From positions 1-64,000 of the forward strand of contig CALVEC010000002.1 in the NCBI GenBank assembly GCA_944326475.1: 64,000 nt of DNA. Direction: 5' to 3'. The position numbers and the translations under genes were made by a program. The notes beneath the pieces were generated by a model that worked only from the letters and a program-made list of their open reading frames with translations, was not told where the DNA came from and searched no databases. This stretch comes from Candidatus Gastranaerophilales bacterium (GTDB taxonomy: Bacteria; Cyanobacteriota; Vampirovibrionia; Gastranaerophilales; Gastranaerophilaceae). This document shows positions 26,533 through 36,682 of the stretch, piece after piece; the first letter of the stretch is position 1, and the number at the start of each line of letters is the position of its first letter.

Positions 26533-28563
26533 ATGATAAATGATGATACCGCAGAAAAATTAAATAAGATTAAGCACAATATAAATCACGATTTTGCTTT
26601 AACATTCAAACAAGCTGATATCGAGAAATACAGATTTATACCTGTTAGCAAAAAAAATGATTTGTTTTTTGTAGCTGTACCTGTCGGGGCTGACAAAACT
26701 CAGATTACCAGCCTTGTATCAAAGTTTGTCACAGAGCAGATAAAATTTATTTCTATTGATGAAAAAAGTTTTGATGTGCTCCTTAAAGAATATATTAATA
26801 TGAATTTTGGCAGCGAAAGTCTTATGGCTGCCGTTTCAAAAACTAAGAAAAAAATTGGTGAAATATTAATAGAGGCGGGTTATCTCACTGATGATCATCT
26901 TGTTGAGGCACTTGCAGAAGCCAAAAAGCAAGCTGTTCCGATTGGTTCCATTTTAGTAAAAATGGGATTTGTTACATTAGAGCAGTTGAAAAAGGCTTTA
27001 TCTGATCAGCAGGGGTATTCTTCTGTTACTGCAGCTCAGCTAAATATTGATATTGCTGTAACAAAGATGCTGCCTGAGGATTTTATCAGAGAAAATCAAT
27101 TAATACCATTGGCGACAGACGGAAGGTTCCTGTCTATCGGTATGGTTAACCCTAATAACAAAAAAGCAATAAACGAGGTAGTATATCTTTCAGGTTTGCG
27201 TCCAAAAGTTTATATTTTGACGCATATGGAATTTATGAATGCTCTTGCGAAGTATTATAATGATTCTTCAAAAGAGACAAATGCAATGGTCAAAAGAATC
27301 GAAGAAGAAAAACTTCAATTTGATGTTGAAGAATCTTTGTTTGACCAGGTTGACCGTGAACTTGAAGATGCCAGCGGTACAGTTGCAAAATTTGCAAATA
27401 AAATTATATCTGATGCAATTGATATGAAGGCGTCTGATATCCATATAGAACCGCGTTTGAATAACTATATAGTTCGTTATCGTATTGATGGCGTTTTGAA
27501 AAAGGTATTGGACTTGCCCGCAAAGGTTGAATCTTCAATCATTGCACGTTTTAAGGTCTTATCAAGAATGAATATTGCTGAGCATAGGCGCCCTCAAGAC
27601 GGTACATTCACTATTAAATATAATAATGTGTCTTATGACTTCCGTATAAATACTCTCCCTATATCCGGCAGAGAAAAGATGGTAATTCGTATTCTTGCAC
27701 CTGCGGTCAGTATTTCTGCCCAGGATAAAGTTATAAAACTCATAGGCGGTACAGAAGAAGATCATCAGCGTATTAAGAAAATGACATCGGCACCGAACGG
27801 TATTATTCTTGCGGTTGGTCCGACAGGTTCCGGTAAAACAACTACGCTTTACTCAGTATTAAAAAGCTTGAATGATGATGGTATCAATATTACAACACTT
27901 GAAGACCCGGTTGAAATTAAAATTGACGGTATTAACCAGTCTCAAATTAACCCGAAAGCAGGTATTACATTTGCCTCCTGTATGAGAGCTATTTTGAGGC
28001 AGGACCCTGATATTATACTTATCGGTGAGATTCGTGACTATGAAACTCTTGAGACAGCAATTTCTGCCGCATTGACAGGTCACTTAGTATTAAGTACACT
28101 GCACACAAATTCCGCAGCGGCAACTATTACACGTTTGATACAGATGGGTGCAAAAGATTATCTTGTGTCCTCTACATTGACCGGTATCGTTGCGCAGAGA
28201 CTTGTACGCCGCTTGTGTCCTAAATGTAAGGAAGCTTATCATGCTTCCCTGGAAGAAGCGCAGCTTGTTGTTGCAAACAAAGAAGATATTGAAGCTTTCA
28301 TGAAACGGACTTTATATCGTCCAAAAGGTTGTTTTGAGTGCGGACATGAGGGTTATAAAGGTCGACTTGGTGTATATGAGATTATGAATATAACCAAAGA
28401 GATAAAGAAATTAATTGCGCAAAGTGCTCATGATATTGAAATTGAAGAAGCTGCAGTCGGCAGTGGTATGAAAACACTGCAGCAGTCTTGTTTAAATCAT
28501 ATACTCAACGGTGAAACGACGATTGAAGAATTTGTCAGAGTGTTGGGTCCGGTAACTGAATAA
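26533..28563 (+). CDS. pilB: Type IV pilus assembly ATPase
   Basis: 676 aa. There is an extended N-terminal part with MshEN-type repeats (KIGEILIEAGYLTDDHLVEAL). The ATPase core has SDIHIEPR, Walker A GPTGSGKTTTLYS, the Asp box and Walker B (DPDIILIGEIRD), and the His box HLVLSTLHTNSAAATI. A CPKC...CFECG zinc-binding pair is near the C-terminus. It powers pilus extension. It lies between pilQ and pilC. Confidence 0.95.
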   Translation: MINDDTAEKLNKIKHNINHDFALTFKQADIEKYRFIPVSKKNDLFFVAVPVGADKTQITSLVSKFVTEQIKFISIDEKSFDVLLKEYINMNFGSESLMAAVSKTKKKIGEILIEAGYLTDDHLVEALAEAKKQAVPIGSILVKMGFVTLEQLKKALSDQQGYSSVTAAQLNIDIAVTKMLPEDFIRENQLIPLATDGRFLSIGMVNPNNKKAINEVVYLSGLRPKVYILTHMEFMNALAKYYNDSSKETNAMVKRIEEEKLQFDVEESLFDQVDRELEDASGTVAKFANKIISDAIDMKASDIHIEPRLNNYIVRYRIDGVLKKVLDLPAKVESSIIARFKVLSRMNIAEHRRPQDGTFTIKYNNVSYDFRINTLPISGREKMVIRILAPAVSISAQDKVIKLIGGTEEDHQRIKKMTSAPNGIILAVGPTGSGKTTTLYSVLKSLNDDGINITTLEDPVEIKIDGINQSQINPKAGITFASCMRAILRQDPDIILIGEIRDYETLETAISAALTGHLVLSTLHTNSAAATITRLIQMGAKDYLVSSTLTGIVAQRLVRRLCPKCKEAYHASLEEAQLVVANKEDIEAFMKRTLYRPKGCFECGHEGYKGRLGVYEIMNITKEIKKLIAQSAHDIEIEEAAVGSGMKTLQQSCLNHILNGETTIEEFVRVLGPVTE

Positions 28564-28574
28564 AGGTAAAATAA

Positions 28575-29777
28575 ATGACAATATACAACTATAAGGCTCT
28601 AAAAGATAATAATGAAGTAGTCGGCGGAAAGATTGAAGCTGATGATATAAAAACCGCCCGTGAAAATATTCGTAAATTGGGTCTGATTCCTACAAAAGTT
28701 TTTGAAGAATCAGAAAAAGTAGCGGCTGCAAAGGTAAAATTGAGTCCGCTTAGCTTGCAGGAGCTGATAGATTTTACGTCAACATTCCAAACTCTTATTC
28801 AAACGGGTGTACCGTTGATTGAGGGGCTTGTGTTTTTGGAAAAAGACGCAGTAAGTTCCAGAATAAGATTATTGGCAAGAGAAATTAGAAAACAGGTTAT
28901 TGCAGGTGCAACATTTGCGGATACAGTTGCAATGTATAAAGAAATTTTCGGTAATATATATGTTGGTCTTTCCAGAGCCGGTGAAGATTCCGGTGAAATG
29001 GAAAAGACTATGGGACGTCTTGTTGATTTGTTGAAAAAACAAGCAGCTATTAAAAGTAAAGTAATCGGAACATTGATTTATCCTTGTTTCGTTATTCTTC
29101 TTGCTATAGTAGTTGTTACCGTTATGATTATGTTTGTATTTCCGGCGTTTCGTGATATGTTTGAGACTGCCGGTGCAGATTTACCTATTTTTACAAAAAT
29201 TTGTATACAGCTTGGTGACTTTATGAAGGCAAATTGGGCTGTTGTTATTATTGTATTTGTTGCAATAATTGCCTCGATTATTACTGCATTTAAAAATGAA
29301 GTTTCCCGAAAAATTATTGATGAGTTTTTACTCAGAGTTGCTTTGATAGGCGATATGTTAAAATATGCAAACTTTTCAAACTTTATTACGGTTATGTACG
29401 TTGCTTATGAAGCAGGTATTCCGATTGTTGACTGTTTGTATTTGGGTAATTTAACACTTGATAACTGGACGTTAAGGAATGCAATTTCTGACTCAATAAC
29501 AAAGGTACAGCAAGGTACGCACTTGTCTGTTGCATTGCGTTCAACTAAGGTCTTGCCTTCAATGGTTTTATTTATGATAGCAACAGGCGAGCAAACAGGT
29601 CGTATGGGAGAAATGCTCCATCAAAGTGTCTTGTATCTTGATAAAGAATTAGATAAAATTATAGATGCATTGACTCGAATGATTGAGCCGTTAATGCTGC
29701 TTTTAATCGGCGGTATTGTACTGTTCCTGGCACTGGCATTGTATCTGCCGTTGTTCCAGTCTTACCAGATAAACTAG
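28575..29777 (+). CDS. pilC: Type IV pilus platform protein
   Basis: 400 aa, GspF family. There are two homologous halves with three membrane segments; the first half shows FTSTFQTLIQTGVPLIEGL and the second FITVMYVAYEAGIPIVDCL. GEDSGEMEKTM and GEQTGRMGEM mark the repeated turn. It sits in the inner membrane and couples PilB to pilin. It starts 11 bp after pilB. Confidence 0.95.
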   Translation: MTIYNYKALKDNNEVVGGKIEADDIKTARENIRKLGLIPTKVFEESEKVAAAKVKLSPLSLQELIDFTSTFQTLIQTGVPLIEGLVFLEKDAVSSRIRLLAREIRKQVIAGATFADTVAMYKEIFGNIYVGLSRAGEDSGEMEKTMGRLVDLLKKQAAIKSKVIGTLIYPCFVILLAIVVVTVMIMFVFPAFRDMFETAGADLPIFTKICIQLGDFMKANWAVVIIVFVAIIASIITAFKNEVSRKIIDEFLLRVALIGDMLKYANFSNFITVMYVAYEAGIPIVDCLYLGNLTLDNWTLRNAISDSITKVQQGTHLSVALRSTKVLPSMVLFMIATGEQTGRMGEMLHQSVLYLDKELDKIIDALTRMIEPLMLLLIGGIVLFLALALYLPLFQSYQIN

Positions 29778-29807
29778 ACAATTCTTTGAAAGGAAGAAGA
29801 TTATATA

Positions 29808-30110
29808 ATGACTCAGGATTTTGAATTTGAAGAATATACAAATGACGACTTTACTAACGGCGTATGGTCGGAGAAGGTTCTTGTAATTACACAGGATTAT
29901 GAGATAAAAGGCTTTGTATACATGCCTAAAATCGGTAAAAGAAGCCGTGTTCTCTCGGATATTTTGAACGGTAAAAAACGTTTTGTTGCGATAAAGGACT
30001 GCGAAGTCTCATACAGACAGCTTCCGCATAGAAGAACAGAGTTTCATGATTTTGTCCAGTTAAATATCAATTCAATAATTATTTTAAGACCTGCGACAGA
30101 AGATGAATAA
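29808..30110 (+). CDS. Small conserved-looking protein downstream of pilC
   Basis: 100 aa, acidic N-terminus, no signal or membrane segment. The ribosome-binding site GAAAGGAAG is good. A beta-rich centre is likely (VLVITQDYEIKGFVYMPKIG, then VAIKDCEVSYRQLP). It lies 30 bp after pilC on the same strand, so it is probably co-transcribed and may regulate or modulate pilus function. No family recognised with certainty. Confidence 0.7.
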   Translation: MTQDFEFEEYTNDDFTNGVWSEKVLVITQDYEIKGFVYMPKIGKRSRVLSDILNGKKRFVAIKDCEVSYRQLPHRRTEFHDFVQLNINSIIILRPATEDE

Positions 30111-30112
30111 AT

Positions 30113-30736
30113 CTATTTTGATATAACAAAAACGGCTTCCTCCGTAAAAAGGTTAGTCATTGTTTTTGTAAAGAAGTTTTTAAAAGCCTTGGCTCGTTTC
30201 AAATATATAGAGTCAAGGATTTTTATATTTCTCTTTTGGCAAAATTCAAAAAAGTCTTTTACTGTTAAAAGGTGTATGTTTGGAGTATTGTACCATTCAA
30301 ATGGCAGTATGTTGGATTTTGGCATTGTTCCGTTGAAAAGAAGGTAAAATCGTACGCGCCAGTAACCGAAATTTGGGAAACTGACCACAGCTTTTTTACC
30401 TACTCTAATCATCTCGTCTATTACCATATCCGGCTTCTCTGTAGACTGCAGCGTTTGATTAAGAATAACATAGTCGTATTCATTGTCAGCGAAATTTTTC
30501 AGCCATTCAAGCAAATCTCCCTGTATAATAGACAATCCTTTCTCTATGCTTTTTATCGCGTTATGCTGGTCAATTTCAATTCCGACTCCGCTGCAGTGTT
30601 TTTGGTCATAAAGCATTTTTAATAAGGTACCTTCTCCGCAGCCTATATCAAGTACTTTTGCATTTTTTTTAATTATGTTTGTAATTATCTCATAATTGAG
30701 GTGTAAGCCTTTGTATTCATTATAATGATTGTTCAT
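30113..30736 (-). CDS. metW: MetW-like methyltransferase
   Basis: I choose ATG 30736, with AGAGG about 6 nt upstream; an earlier in-frame start (30757) would lie deep in metX. 207 aa. The SAM motif [15 protein letters not shown], the [10 protein letters not shown] step, and a [12 protein letters not shown] stretch are the MetW pattern. It partners MetX in methionine synthesis and overlaps the metX stop by 17 bases, so the pair is translationally coupled. Confidence 0.93.
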   Translation of the reverse strand: MNNHYNEYKGLHLNYEIITNIIKKNAKVLDIGCGEGTLLKMLYDQKHCSGVGIEIDQHNAIKSIEKGLSIIQGDLLEWLKNFADNEYDYVILNQTLQSTEKPDMVIDEMIRVGKKAVVSFPNFGYWRVRFYLLFNGTMPKSNILPFEWYNTPNIHLLTVKDFFEFCQKRNIKILDSIYLKRAKAFKNFFTKTMTNLFTEEAVFVISK

Positions 30737-31865
30737 ACAGCCCTCTTTCTTTAGCAAGGAAGCTTTTTATTATTTTTGTTTGCGTTTCAAATTCAAGAAG
30801 AAACGCATCATGTCCGCAGGGTGATTCTATTTCACAGAATGAAACGTCTTTGCCTTCTTTTGTCAATGCTTGAACAAGCTCTTTTGATTGTGCAGTCGGA
30901 AACAGCCAGTCTGAGGTAAAGGACATTATTAAAAATTTTGCATTTGTCCGTTTAAAAGCATTTTCCAGCGAGCCGTATTTATAAGCAGCATCAAAATAAT
31001 CAACCGCTTTTGTGATATATAAGTAGCTGTTTGCATCAAAACGGTCAACGAAAGTCCGTCCCTGGTGTTCAAGATAACTTTCTACTTCAAAATCTATATG
31101 AAAGTCAAAATTGGGTTTGTCTTTGTCTTGAAAGCGTCTTCCGAATTTTTTGTGCATTGCATCCTCGCAGAGATAGGTTATGTGCCCAACCATTCTTGCT
31201 ATTGCAAGTCCTCTTTCCGGTTGAAGTTCTTTGTCATAGTAGTCTCCGTTGTTAAAATAAGGGTCGGACAATATTGCGTTACGTCCAACGGCGTTAAAGG
31301 CAATACCCTGTGCAGTAAGCCTTCCTGTAGATGCAATAATTATACAGGCATTTACCAGGTCATTTTGTTCTATTGCCCATTCCAGAGCCTGCATACCTCC
31401 CATTGAGCCGCCTGCTACTATCAGTTTTTTAACTCCAAGATGTTCTATTAGTTTTCTTTGCACTTTAACCGTATCACTTATTGTAATAACAGGGAAAGAG
31501 AGTCCGTAAGGTTTTCCTGTTTGGGGATTTATTGAACAAGGACCGGTTGTTCCGCTGCAGCCGCCCAGCATATTAGATGCAATAACAAAGTATTTATCTG
31601 TATCAAAAGCTTTGCCGGGTCCCACCATGTCATCCCACCAGCCCGGCTTTTTGTCTTCTTCCGAGTGATAACCGGCTGCGTGAGCATCACCGGTAAGGGC
31701 ATGTAATAGGAGTATAGCGTTGTCTTTTGTTTCATTCAACTGTCCGTATGTTTCGTAAGCAACCTGAATCGGACCGAAAAGTGTACCGGATTCAAGCTCT
31801 ATATTATCTTCAATTTGAAAAAACTGTGTTTTAACTATCCCTACGGACTTGTTGTTTTCTTCCAT
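30720..31865 (-). CDS. metX: Homoserine O-acetyltransferase
   Basis: 381 aa. Alpha/beta-hydrolase family with the nucleophile elbow [12 protein letters not shown], catalytic Asp in FTSDWLFP, and His in [10 protein letters not shown]. Early motifs are YETYGQLN and [12 protein letters not shown]. It acylates homoserine for methionine synthesis. Acetyl versus succinyl specificity is not certain from sequence alone. It is first in metX-metW. Confidence 0.94.
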   Translation of the reverse strand: MEENNKSVGIVKTQFFQIEDNIELESGTLFGPIQVAYETYGQLNETKDNAILLLHALTGDAHAAGYHSEEDKKPGWWDDMVGPGKAFDTDKYFVIASNMLGGCSGTTGPCSINPQTGKPYGLSFPVITISDTVKVQRKLIEHLGVKKLIVAGGSMGGMQALEWAIEQNDLVNACIIIASTGRLTAQGIAFNAVGRNAILSDPYFNNGDYYDKELQPERGLAIARMVGHITYLCEDAMHKKFGRRFQDKDKPNFDFHIDFEVESYLEHQGRTFVDRFDANSYLYITKAVDYFDAAYKYGSLENAFKRTNAKFLIMSFTSDWLFPTAQSKELVQALTKEGKDVSFCEIESPCGHDAFLLEFETQTKIIKSFLAKERGLYEQSL

Positions 31866-31938
31866 CTGGTCTTATGTACTCCCTTTATATTGTGTTTATT
31901 TTAACATATTTTTTTAAAAGATGATTTTTGTGACAATA

Positions 31939-31970
31939 AAAAAGCCCCTTTCTTGTGAAAGAGGCTTTTG
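31939..31970. terminator. Bidirectional-looking terminator
   Basis: AAAAGCCCCTTTC and GAAAGAGGCTTTT flank a TTGT loop, with A/T runs outside. It lies just after the stop of the minus-strand coiled-coil gene, for which the T run is in the correct direction. Confidence 0.8.
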
Positions 31971-31986
31971 TTTTTTATTGCTTAAA

Positions 31987-33219
31987 TTATACTCCGATTG
32001 TTTCTTCTTCTTTTTCTTTATCTTTTTCGTCTTTTTTGCCGTCAACTTTTTTATCTTTTTCTTCGTCGTTTTGTTTTACCGAGAGAATTTCTTCTCTAGC
32101 GTTCATATCTTCGTCTCTGGCTTCTGTTTTGTTTGTATTAAGCTGCTCGGTTGCTATTGATTTTGTAACTTTCATATTGTTCATAAGAAGTTCAATCTGC
32201 ATTGAGAAGTCTGTAGGCATAATGCTTTCAAACGGATTTTCTTTAAGTCTTTGACGTTCTTCTTCAGCTACGTGAGTGATATTTCCTTCAACAAGAAGCT
32301 GTTCTTCCTGATATGCTGATGAACCGCTGACAACTTGAGAAGGTTGTTCAGTTGAATCTTCTTTAGCTATTTTAGCGTCGATTTTGTTGATTGCTTTGTG
32401 AACTGATGATTTTTCTTTATTTACATTGTTCAATTCAGGGATAATGTCATTGATATCGCTCTTTACTACAACAATTTCGTTTGCTATATTTTCTCTTGTT
32501 ACTTTGTAATCTGCAATTGCTGTAGTCAAAGACTGGATTTCTGCCTGTTTGGCTGCAATATGGTCAAAGATAGCTGCCATTGAAGATGACAAACCTTTGA
32601 TTTCTGCACAGGCTGCGTCAATGATATTCAAGCCGTTAAGCTTTTTGCCGTTGTCTGCGTAGTCTTTTTCAAGCTCCATCTGAAGATACGTTCCGACATC
32701 TTCTTTGGAGATTTCACCGGCTTCATATTTCTTCATTATTTTGTCTATGGTAGCTTTGTTTTTGTCTTTCTTTTCTTTTGTTTGTTTTTCAGTGTCATCC
32801 AAAAGTTGAGAAATTTGTTCTTCTGCATTTTGAGTCAACTGGAGAATTTTTTGTTTGTCGCCGTTGTACTGTTCTGTTAATTCTCTGACTTCATTTTCTG
32901 CTTTAGCTTTTTGTGCTTCTGCTCTTTGAATTTTTTGGTCTACCTGTTCAAGCTGTTTTTCAAGTTTTTGCTGTTTAGCTTCAAGATTAGCTTTTTTGTT
33001 TTCTAACTCGGCTTGTTTGTCTTCTAACTGTGAATATTGAGCTTCCAGGTTACTTCTTTCGTTTTTCAAAGAAGTTAATTGAGCGCTTTCTGTTGTTTGA
33101 TTTTTGGAGTTTGTTGATTCAAACAGAGTTTCATTAGTTTGGCCTTTGTAATCAGCTTTTTGGGTTCCCTGGTTTTTTGGAGTATAACCTGTTCCCGATA
33201 CTGAGTTAACATTTGTCAT
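31987..33219 (-). CDS. Long coiled-coil protein of unknown function
   Basis: 410 aa with a Lys/Glu-rich tail. The first 50 residues are Asn/Thr/Gly-rich. Residues about 50-140 contain heptads (LEAQYSQLEDKQAELENKKA) and a second coiled region lies at about 215-285. No signal peptide or membrane segment. The charged Lys/Glu/Asp C-terminus (KKVDGKKDEKDKEKEEE) is low complexity. It may be structural or scaffolding; function unknown. It stands alone between metX and the ACT gene. Confidence 0.8.
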   Translation of the reverse strand: MTNVNSVSGTGYTPKNQGTQKADYKGQTNETLFESTNSKNQTTESAQLTSLKNERSNLEAQYSQLEDKQAELENKKANLEAKQQKLEKQLEQVDQKIQRAEAQKAKAENEVRELTEQYNGDKQKILQLTQNAEEQISQLLDDTEKQTKEKKDKNKATIDKIMKKYEAGEISKEDVGTYLQMELEKDYADNGKKLNGLNIIDAACAEIKGLSSSMAAIFDHIAAKQAEIQSLTTAIADYKVTRENIANEIVVVKSDINDIIPELNNVNKEKSSVHKAINKIDAKIAKEDSTEQPSQVVSGSSAYQEEQLLVEGNITHVAEEERQRLKENPFESIMPTDFSMQIELLMNNMKVTKSIATEQLNTNKTEARDEDMNAREEILSVKQNDEEKDKKVDGKKDEKDKEKEEETIGV

Positions 33220-33380
33220 GTTGATACACCCTTTTTTAAATTACTTACTTACAATTAAATAAAAACATTTTGGTATATCAAATTTCAATATTTAGTATAT
33301 GTGTTACAAAACTTTACATAGCGTTTATAATCTGTCTTATAATGTAGAATAGAATGGTATTTTAGAAGAAAGGCTTAATT

Positions 33381-33659
33381 ATGCAGGATGATAAAATTAT
33401 CATAACACTATCCGGGCAAGACAAGATAGGTATTGTGGCGAGACTTACGACTGCACTTGCAGAGTATAGAGTTAATATAGAGGATATAAAGCAAACCATT
33501 ATGCAGGGGTATTTTGTTATGTTTCTTCTGGGAAGTATTGCTGAATCTCCGTATTCATTCAGGGAAATAAAAGAGGCTCTTTTAAAGGTTGGAGAAGAAT
33601 TGAAGATGGAAATTTGGGTGCAAAAGAAGCAGATTTTTGACAACATGCATAATATTTAA
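33381..33659 (+). CDS. ACT-domain protein, UPF0237 family
   Basis: 92 aa, one ACT domain (IIITLSGQDKIGIVARLTTA...). Such single-ACT proteins are commonly found next to UPF0210 proteins, as here (12 bp upstream). They may sense an amino acid or related ligand. Good AGAAAGG ribosome-binding site. Confidence 0.92.
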   Translation: MQDDKIIITLSGQDKIGIVARLTTALAEYRVNIEDIKQTIMQGYFVMFLLGSIAESPYSFREIKEALLKVGEELKMEIWVQKKQIFDNMHNI

Positions 33660-33671
33660 AGGAAAATTTAA

Positions 33672-35039
33672 ATGAGATTTATAAATTCAGATTCGATTTT
33701 GGAAACAATTAATATGATTAAGGTTCAGCACCTTGATATAAGAACGGTGACACTAGCTTTAAGTCTTAGAGATTGTATGGATACTGATGTAAAAGTTGTT
33801 GGTGAAAAAATATATGAAAAAATCCTAAAATATGCCAAAAAGCTCGTTGAATATGCTAAAGAGATAGAGGATGAGTACTCTATTCCTATTATAAACAAGA
33901 GAATTGCCGTTACCCCGATATCTATTGTCGGTGAGTCCTGTGCGGATTATGACTATGTATATCTCGCAAAAATGCTGGATAAGGCGGCAGAGGCTGTGGG
34001 AGTAAATTTCATAGGCGGTTTTGGTGCACTGGTAGAGAAAGGCTGTACGCAAGGAGATTTGGCACTCATAGAAAGTATTCCGGAAGCCTTAGCTCAAACG
34101 AATCTTATCTGCTCATCAATAAATTTGGCATCCTCTAAGGCAGGAATAAACATGGACGCAGTTTATAAAATGGGTGAAATTATAAAGAAAACGGCTGAGT
34201 TGACTGCAGAAAAAGATGGTATAGGGGCTGCGAAGCTGGTATGTTTTTGCAATGCACCCGGCGATAATCCCTTTATGGCAGGTGCTTTTCACGGTTTTGG
34301 AGAGCCTGAATGTGCTTTGAACGTCGGAGTTTCCGGTCCGGGTGTTGTTAGTGCTGCAATAAAATCGCTGCCGGATGGAACAAGCTTTGATGAGTTGGCT
34401 AATAAAATTAAGCAAACTGCTTATAAAATTACGACAACAGGCGAGTTGATAGGGCGCGAGATGGCACAAAAATTAAATATTCCTTTTGGAGTTGTTGATT
34501 TATCTCTTGCTCCTACACCGGCTGATGGCGATAGTGTTGCCGGAATTTTCCAGGCAATGGGACTTGAACATGCCGGTGCACACGGTACGACAGCGGCTCT
34601 TGCAATGCTTAATGATGCGGTAAAAAAAGGCGGTATTATGGCAAGTTCACATGTTGGCGGGTTGTCAGGTGCTTTTATTCCTGTTTCTGAAGACGCAGGC
34701 ATGATAGAGGCTGCTTCAAAAGGATATTTGACGTTTGATAAACTTGAGGCGATGACGTCAGTTTGTTCTGTAGGGCTTGATATGATTGCAATTCCCGGTG
34801 AAACACCCGTAGATACTATAGCAGGTATTATTGCCGATGAGATGGCTATTGGTATGATAAACAAAAAAACTACTGCCGTTAGGGTAATTCCGGTGCCCGG
34901 TAAAACTGTCGGAGATAAAGCTGTATATGGCGGTTTGCTTGGTGAAGCTCCGGTTATGGATGTAAATAAGCTTTCATCCTCGGATTTTATCAGACGAGGC
35001 GGAAGAATACCCGCGCCAATTCACAGTTTGAATAACTAA
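33672..35039 (+). CDS. UPF0210 (PFL-like, DUF711) family protein
   Basis: 455 aa, normal length. The family opening ([19 protein letters not shown]) and Gly-rich segments [18 protein letters not shown] and [20 protein letters not shown] are visible. It is co-encoded with the ACT protein, a pairing conserved in many anaerobes. The biochemical reaction is not known to me; the fold is related to glycyl-radical pyruvate formate-lyase only by annotation history. Confidence 0.93.
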   Translation: MRFINSDSILETINMIKVQHLDIRTVTLALSLRDCMDTDVKVVGEKIYEKILKYAKKLVEYAKEIEDEYSIPIINKRIAVTPISIVGESCADYDYVYLAKMLDKAAEAVGVNFIGGFGALVEKGCTQGDLALIESIPEALAQTNLICSSINLASSKAGINMDAVYKMGEIIKKTAELTAEKDGIGAAKLVCFCNAPGDNPFMAGAFHGFGEPECALNVGVSGPGVVSAAIKSLPDGTSFDELANKIKQTAYKITTTGELIGREMAQKLNIPFGVVDLSLAPTPADGDSVAGIFQAMGLEHAGAHGTTAALAMLNDAVKKGGIMASSHVGGLSGAFIPVSEDAGMIEAASKGYLTFDKLEAMTSVCSVGLDMIAIPGETPVDTIAGIIADEMAIGMINKKTTAVRVIPVPGKTVGDKAVYGGLLGEAPVMDVNKLSSSDFIRRGGRIPAPIHSLNN

Positions 35040-35193
35040 TGACCGAAGGTTATACGAAAAATATTAAAAATAAAAAATATTTAGTACACGTTTTGCTGAA
35101 AAGTCAAGAAAACTTTACAATTTACTTGATTATTAAATATCCTTGTGTTTTGATAATTAATATAGAAAACAAAGAAACAGGAGACAACACCGA

Positions 35194-35574
35194 ATGGTTA
35201 AAATAAGATTAAAAAGACTAGGCAATAAAAAGAACCCTTTCTACAGAATAGTTGTTATAAATTCTGATCAAAAAAGAGAAGGTGCGCCGCTTGCCGAGCT
35301 TGGTACATACAATCCGAAAACAAAAGACATGAAACTTAACAAAGCTGCTGCTTTGGACTGGGTTTCTAAAGGTGCACAACCTTCTGATACAGTAAGCTAT
35401 CTCATTAAAAACTGTGATGACGAAGGTAAATTGATTTATAAAGAAAAAACTGAAAAGAAATTATCTAAAAAAGCATTAGCTAAACTTGAAGCAGAAAAAG
35501 AAGCTAAGGCTGCAGAAGAAGCCGCCGCCGCTGAAAAAACCGAAGAAGTGGTTGAAGCAGCTAGCGAGGCTTAA
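35194..35574 (+). CDS. rpsP: Ribosomal protein S16 with Ala/Glu-rich C-terminal extension
   Basis: 126 aa, AGGAG upstream of the ATG. The first 80 residues are standard S16 (KIRLKRLGNKKNPFYRIVVI; GTYNPKTK). The last 40 residues (KAAEEAAAAEKTEEVVEAAS) are a disordered, Lys/Ala/Glu-rich tail, longer than in E. coli S16. It is a 30S assembly protein. It is not followed by rimM or trmD in this window, unlike the common order. Confidence 0.97.
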   Translation: MVKIRLKRLGNKKNPFYRIVVINSDQKREGAPLAELGTYNPKTKDMKLNKAAALDWVSKGAQPSDTVSYLIKNCDDEGKLIYKEKTEKKLSKKALAKLEAEKEAKAAEEAAAAEKTEEVVEAASEA

Positions 35575-35604
35575 AATAAGTTAACAGGGGAAAGAACACT
35601 TATT

Positions 35605-35638
35605 AAACCACTTTTTTAACGAAGGTGGTTTTTTTTTA
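35605..35638 (+). terminator. Terminator after rpsP
   Basis: AACCAC(TT) pairs with (AA)GGTGGTT, followed by nine T. It separates rpsP from the CgeB-like gene, whose ribosome-binding site follows at once. Confidence 0.85.
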
Positions 35639-35660
35639 TAAAATTTTTTGAAGGAAAACA

Positions 35661-36638
35661 ATGGAAAAAGTTTTAGCAATATTACCGGTAAGTATAGCGG
35701 GGACACTTATAGTAAAAGGGTTTAGCGCCGGATTTAAAGCCAACGGATGTTACGTTATGGAAAAAGATGTCAGGAAGCTTTGTCCTCAAGATTTGGAGCG
35801 TTATAAACCCGGCATTATATTTTGTTATGATTATGGTTATATGCACAACAAGGAGTTGTTCGATTACATATTGGCTCATAAAAATAACTACCGGCTTGTA
35901 CATTATTTTGCTGATGAGCCGGATGGAAGGTATGCTTATACTGATTTTCCTGAGTTATATAAGAATTTTAAAGAAATTGGAGGTGTTTATTCTTTTGTCT
36001 GGGATAAAGAGTTTTGCCGCCAGTTAGAAGGAAGCATGTATTTACCGCTTGGCGTAAATCCTAAGGCATACAGAACAGATGCCTTTGGGCAGTATCGGTA
36101 TAGTATAACATTTGCCGGTCGTCCATTAACGGAGAAACGGCAAAAATTGCTTTGTTTGTTAATAAGAGAATTTGGCAGAAAGGTAAATATTTTTTCTTAT
36201 GAACCTCATTTTTTAAGAAGTGTTGAAGAAATTAAAAGTCAAAAGCTTCTTGATGATTATGAACTTGAAATTTATAAAAATTCTTATAAAGGATTTTTAC
36301 AGAATGAAAAAGAACTTGCTGATGTTTACAACGCCTCCAAAATAAATATAAATATAACTTTGCAGGGAGAGACCAGTTTAAACTATAGAGTTTTTGAAGT
36401 ACTTGCGTCTAAAGCTTTTTTGATTACCGATGATGTTGCGGATTTGAAGGACAATTTCAGAGTTGGTAAAGAGCTTGAAGTGTATGGCGATGGATATGAT
36501 TTAATTGATAAGGTTAAATTCTATTTAAGAAATCCTTATATTTTGCAAAATATAGCAGAAAACGGTTATGCAGCTATTTTGCAAAGACATTCTTATGCTG
36601 CCAGGGCTAATATTATATTGCAGAGTATTAAGAAATAG
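35661..36638 (+). CDS. CgeB-like glycosyltransferase
   Basis: 325 aa, GAAGGA ribosome-binding site. N-terminal half with HYFADEP and VYSFVWDKEFC; the C-terminal half shows the family pattern YLPLGVNPKAYR, ITFAGRPLTEKRQ, NINITLQGETSLNYRVFEVL and ASKAFLITDD. This is the GT4-like domain of CgeB/DUF3880 proteins that transfer sugars to surface structures. It stands alone upstream of an aminotransferase gene, without obvious glycan-cluster partners. Confidence 0.82.
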   Translation: MEKVLAILPVSIAGTLIVKGFSAGFKANGCYVMEKDVRKLCPQDLERYKPGIIFCYDYGYMHNKELFDYILAHKNNYRLVHYFADEPDGRYAYTDFPELYKNFKEIGGVYSFVWDKEFCRQLEGSMYLPLGVNPKAYRTDAFGQYRYSITFAGRPLTEKRQKLLCLLIREFGRKVNIFSYEPHFLRSVEEIKSQKLLDDYELEIYKNSYKGFLQNEKELADVYNASKININITLQGETSLNYRVFEVLASKAFLITDDVADLKDNFRVGKELEVYGDGYDLIDKVKFYLRNPYILQNIAENGYAAILQRHSYAARANIILQSIKK

Positions 36639-36682
36639 GAAAAAGAAAAAATTAAGGTATTATAAAAATAATGGAGAAGAAA

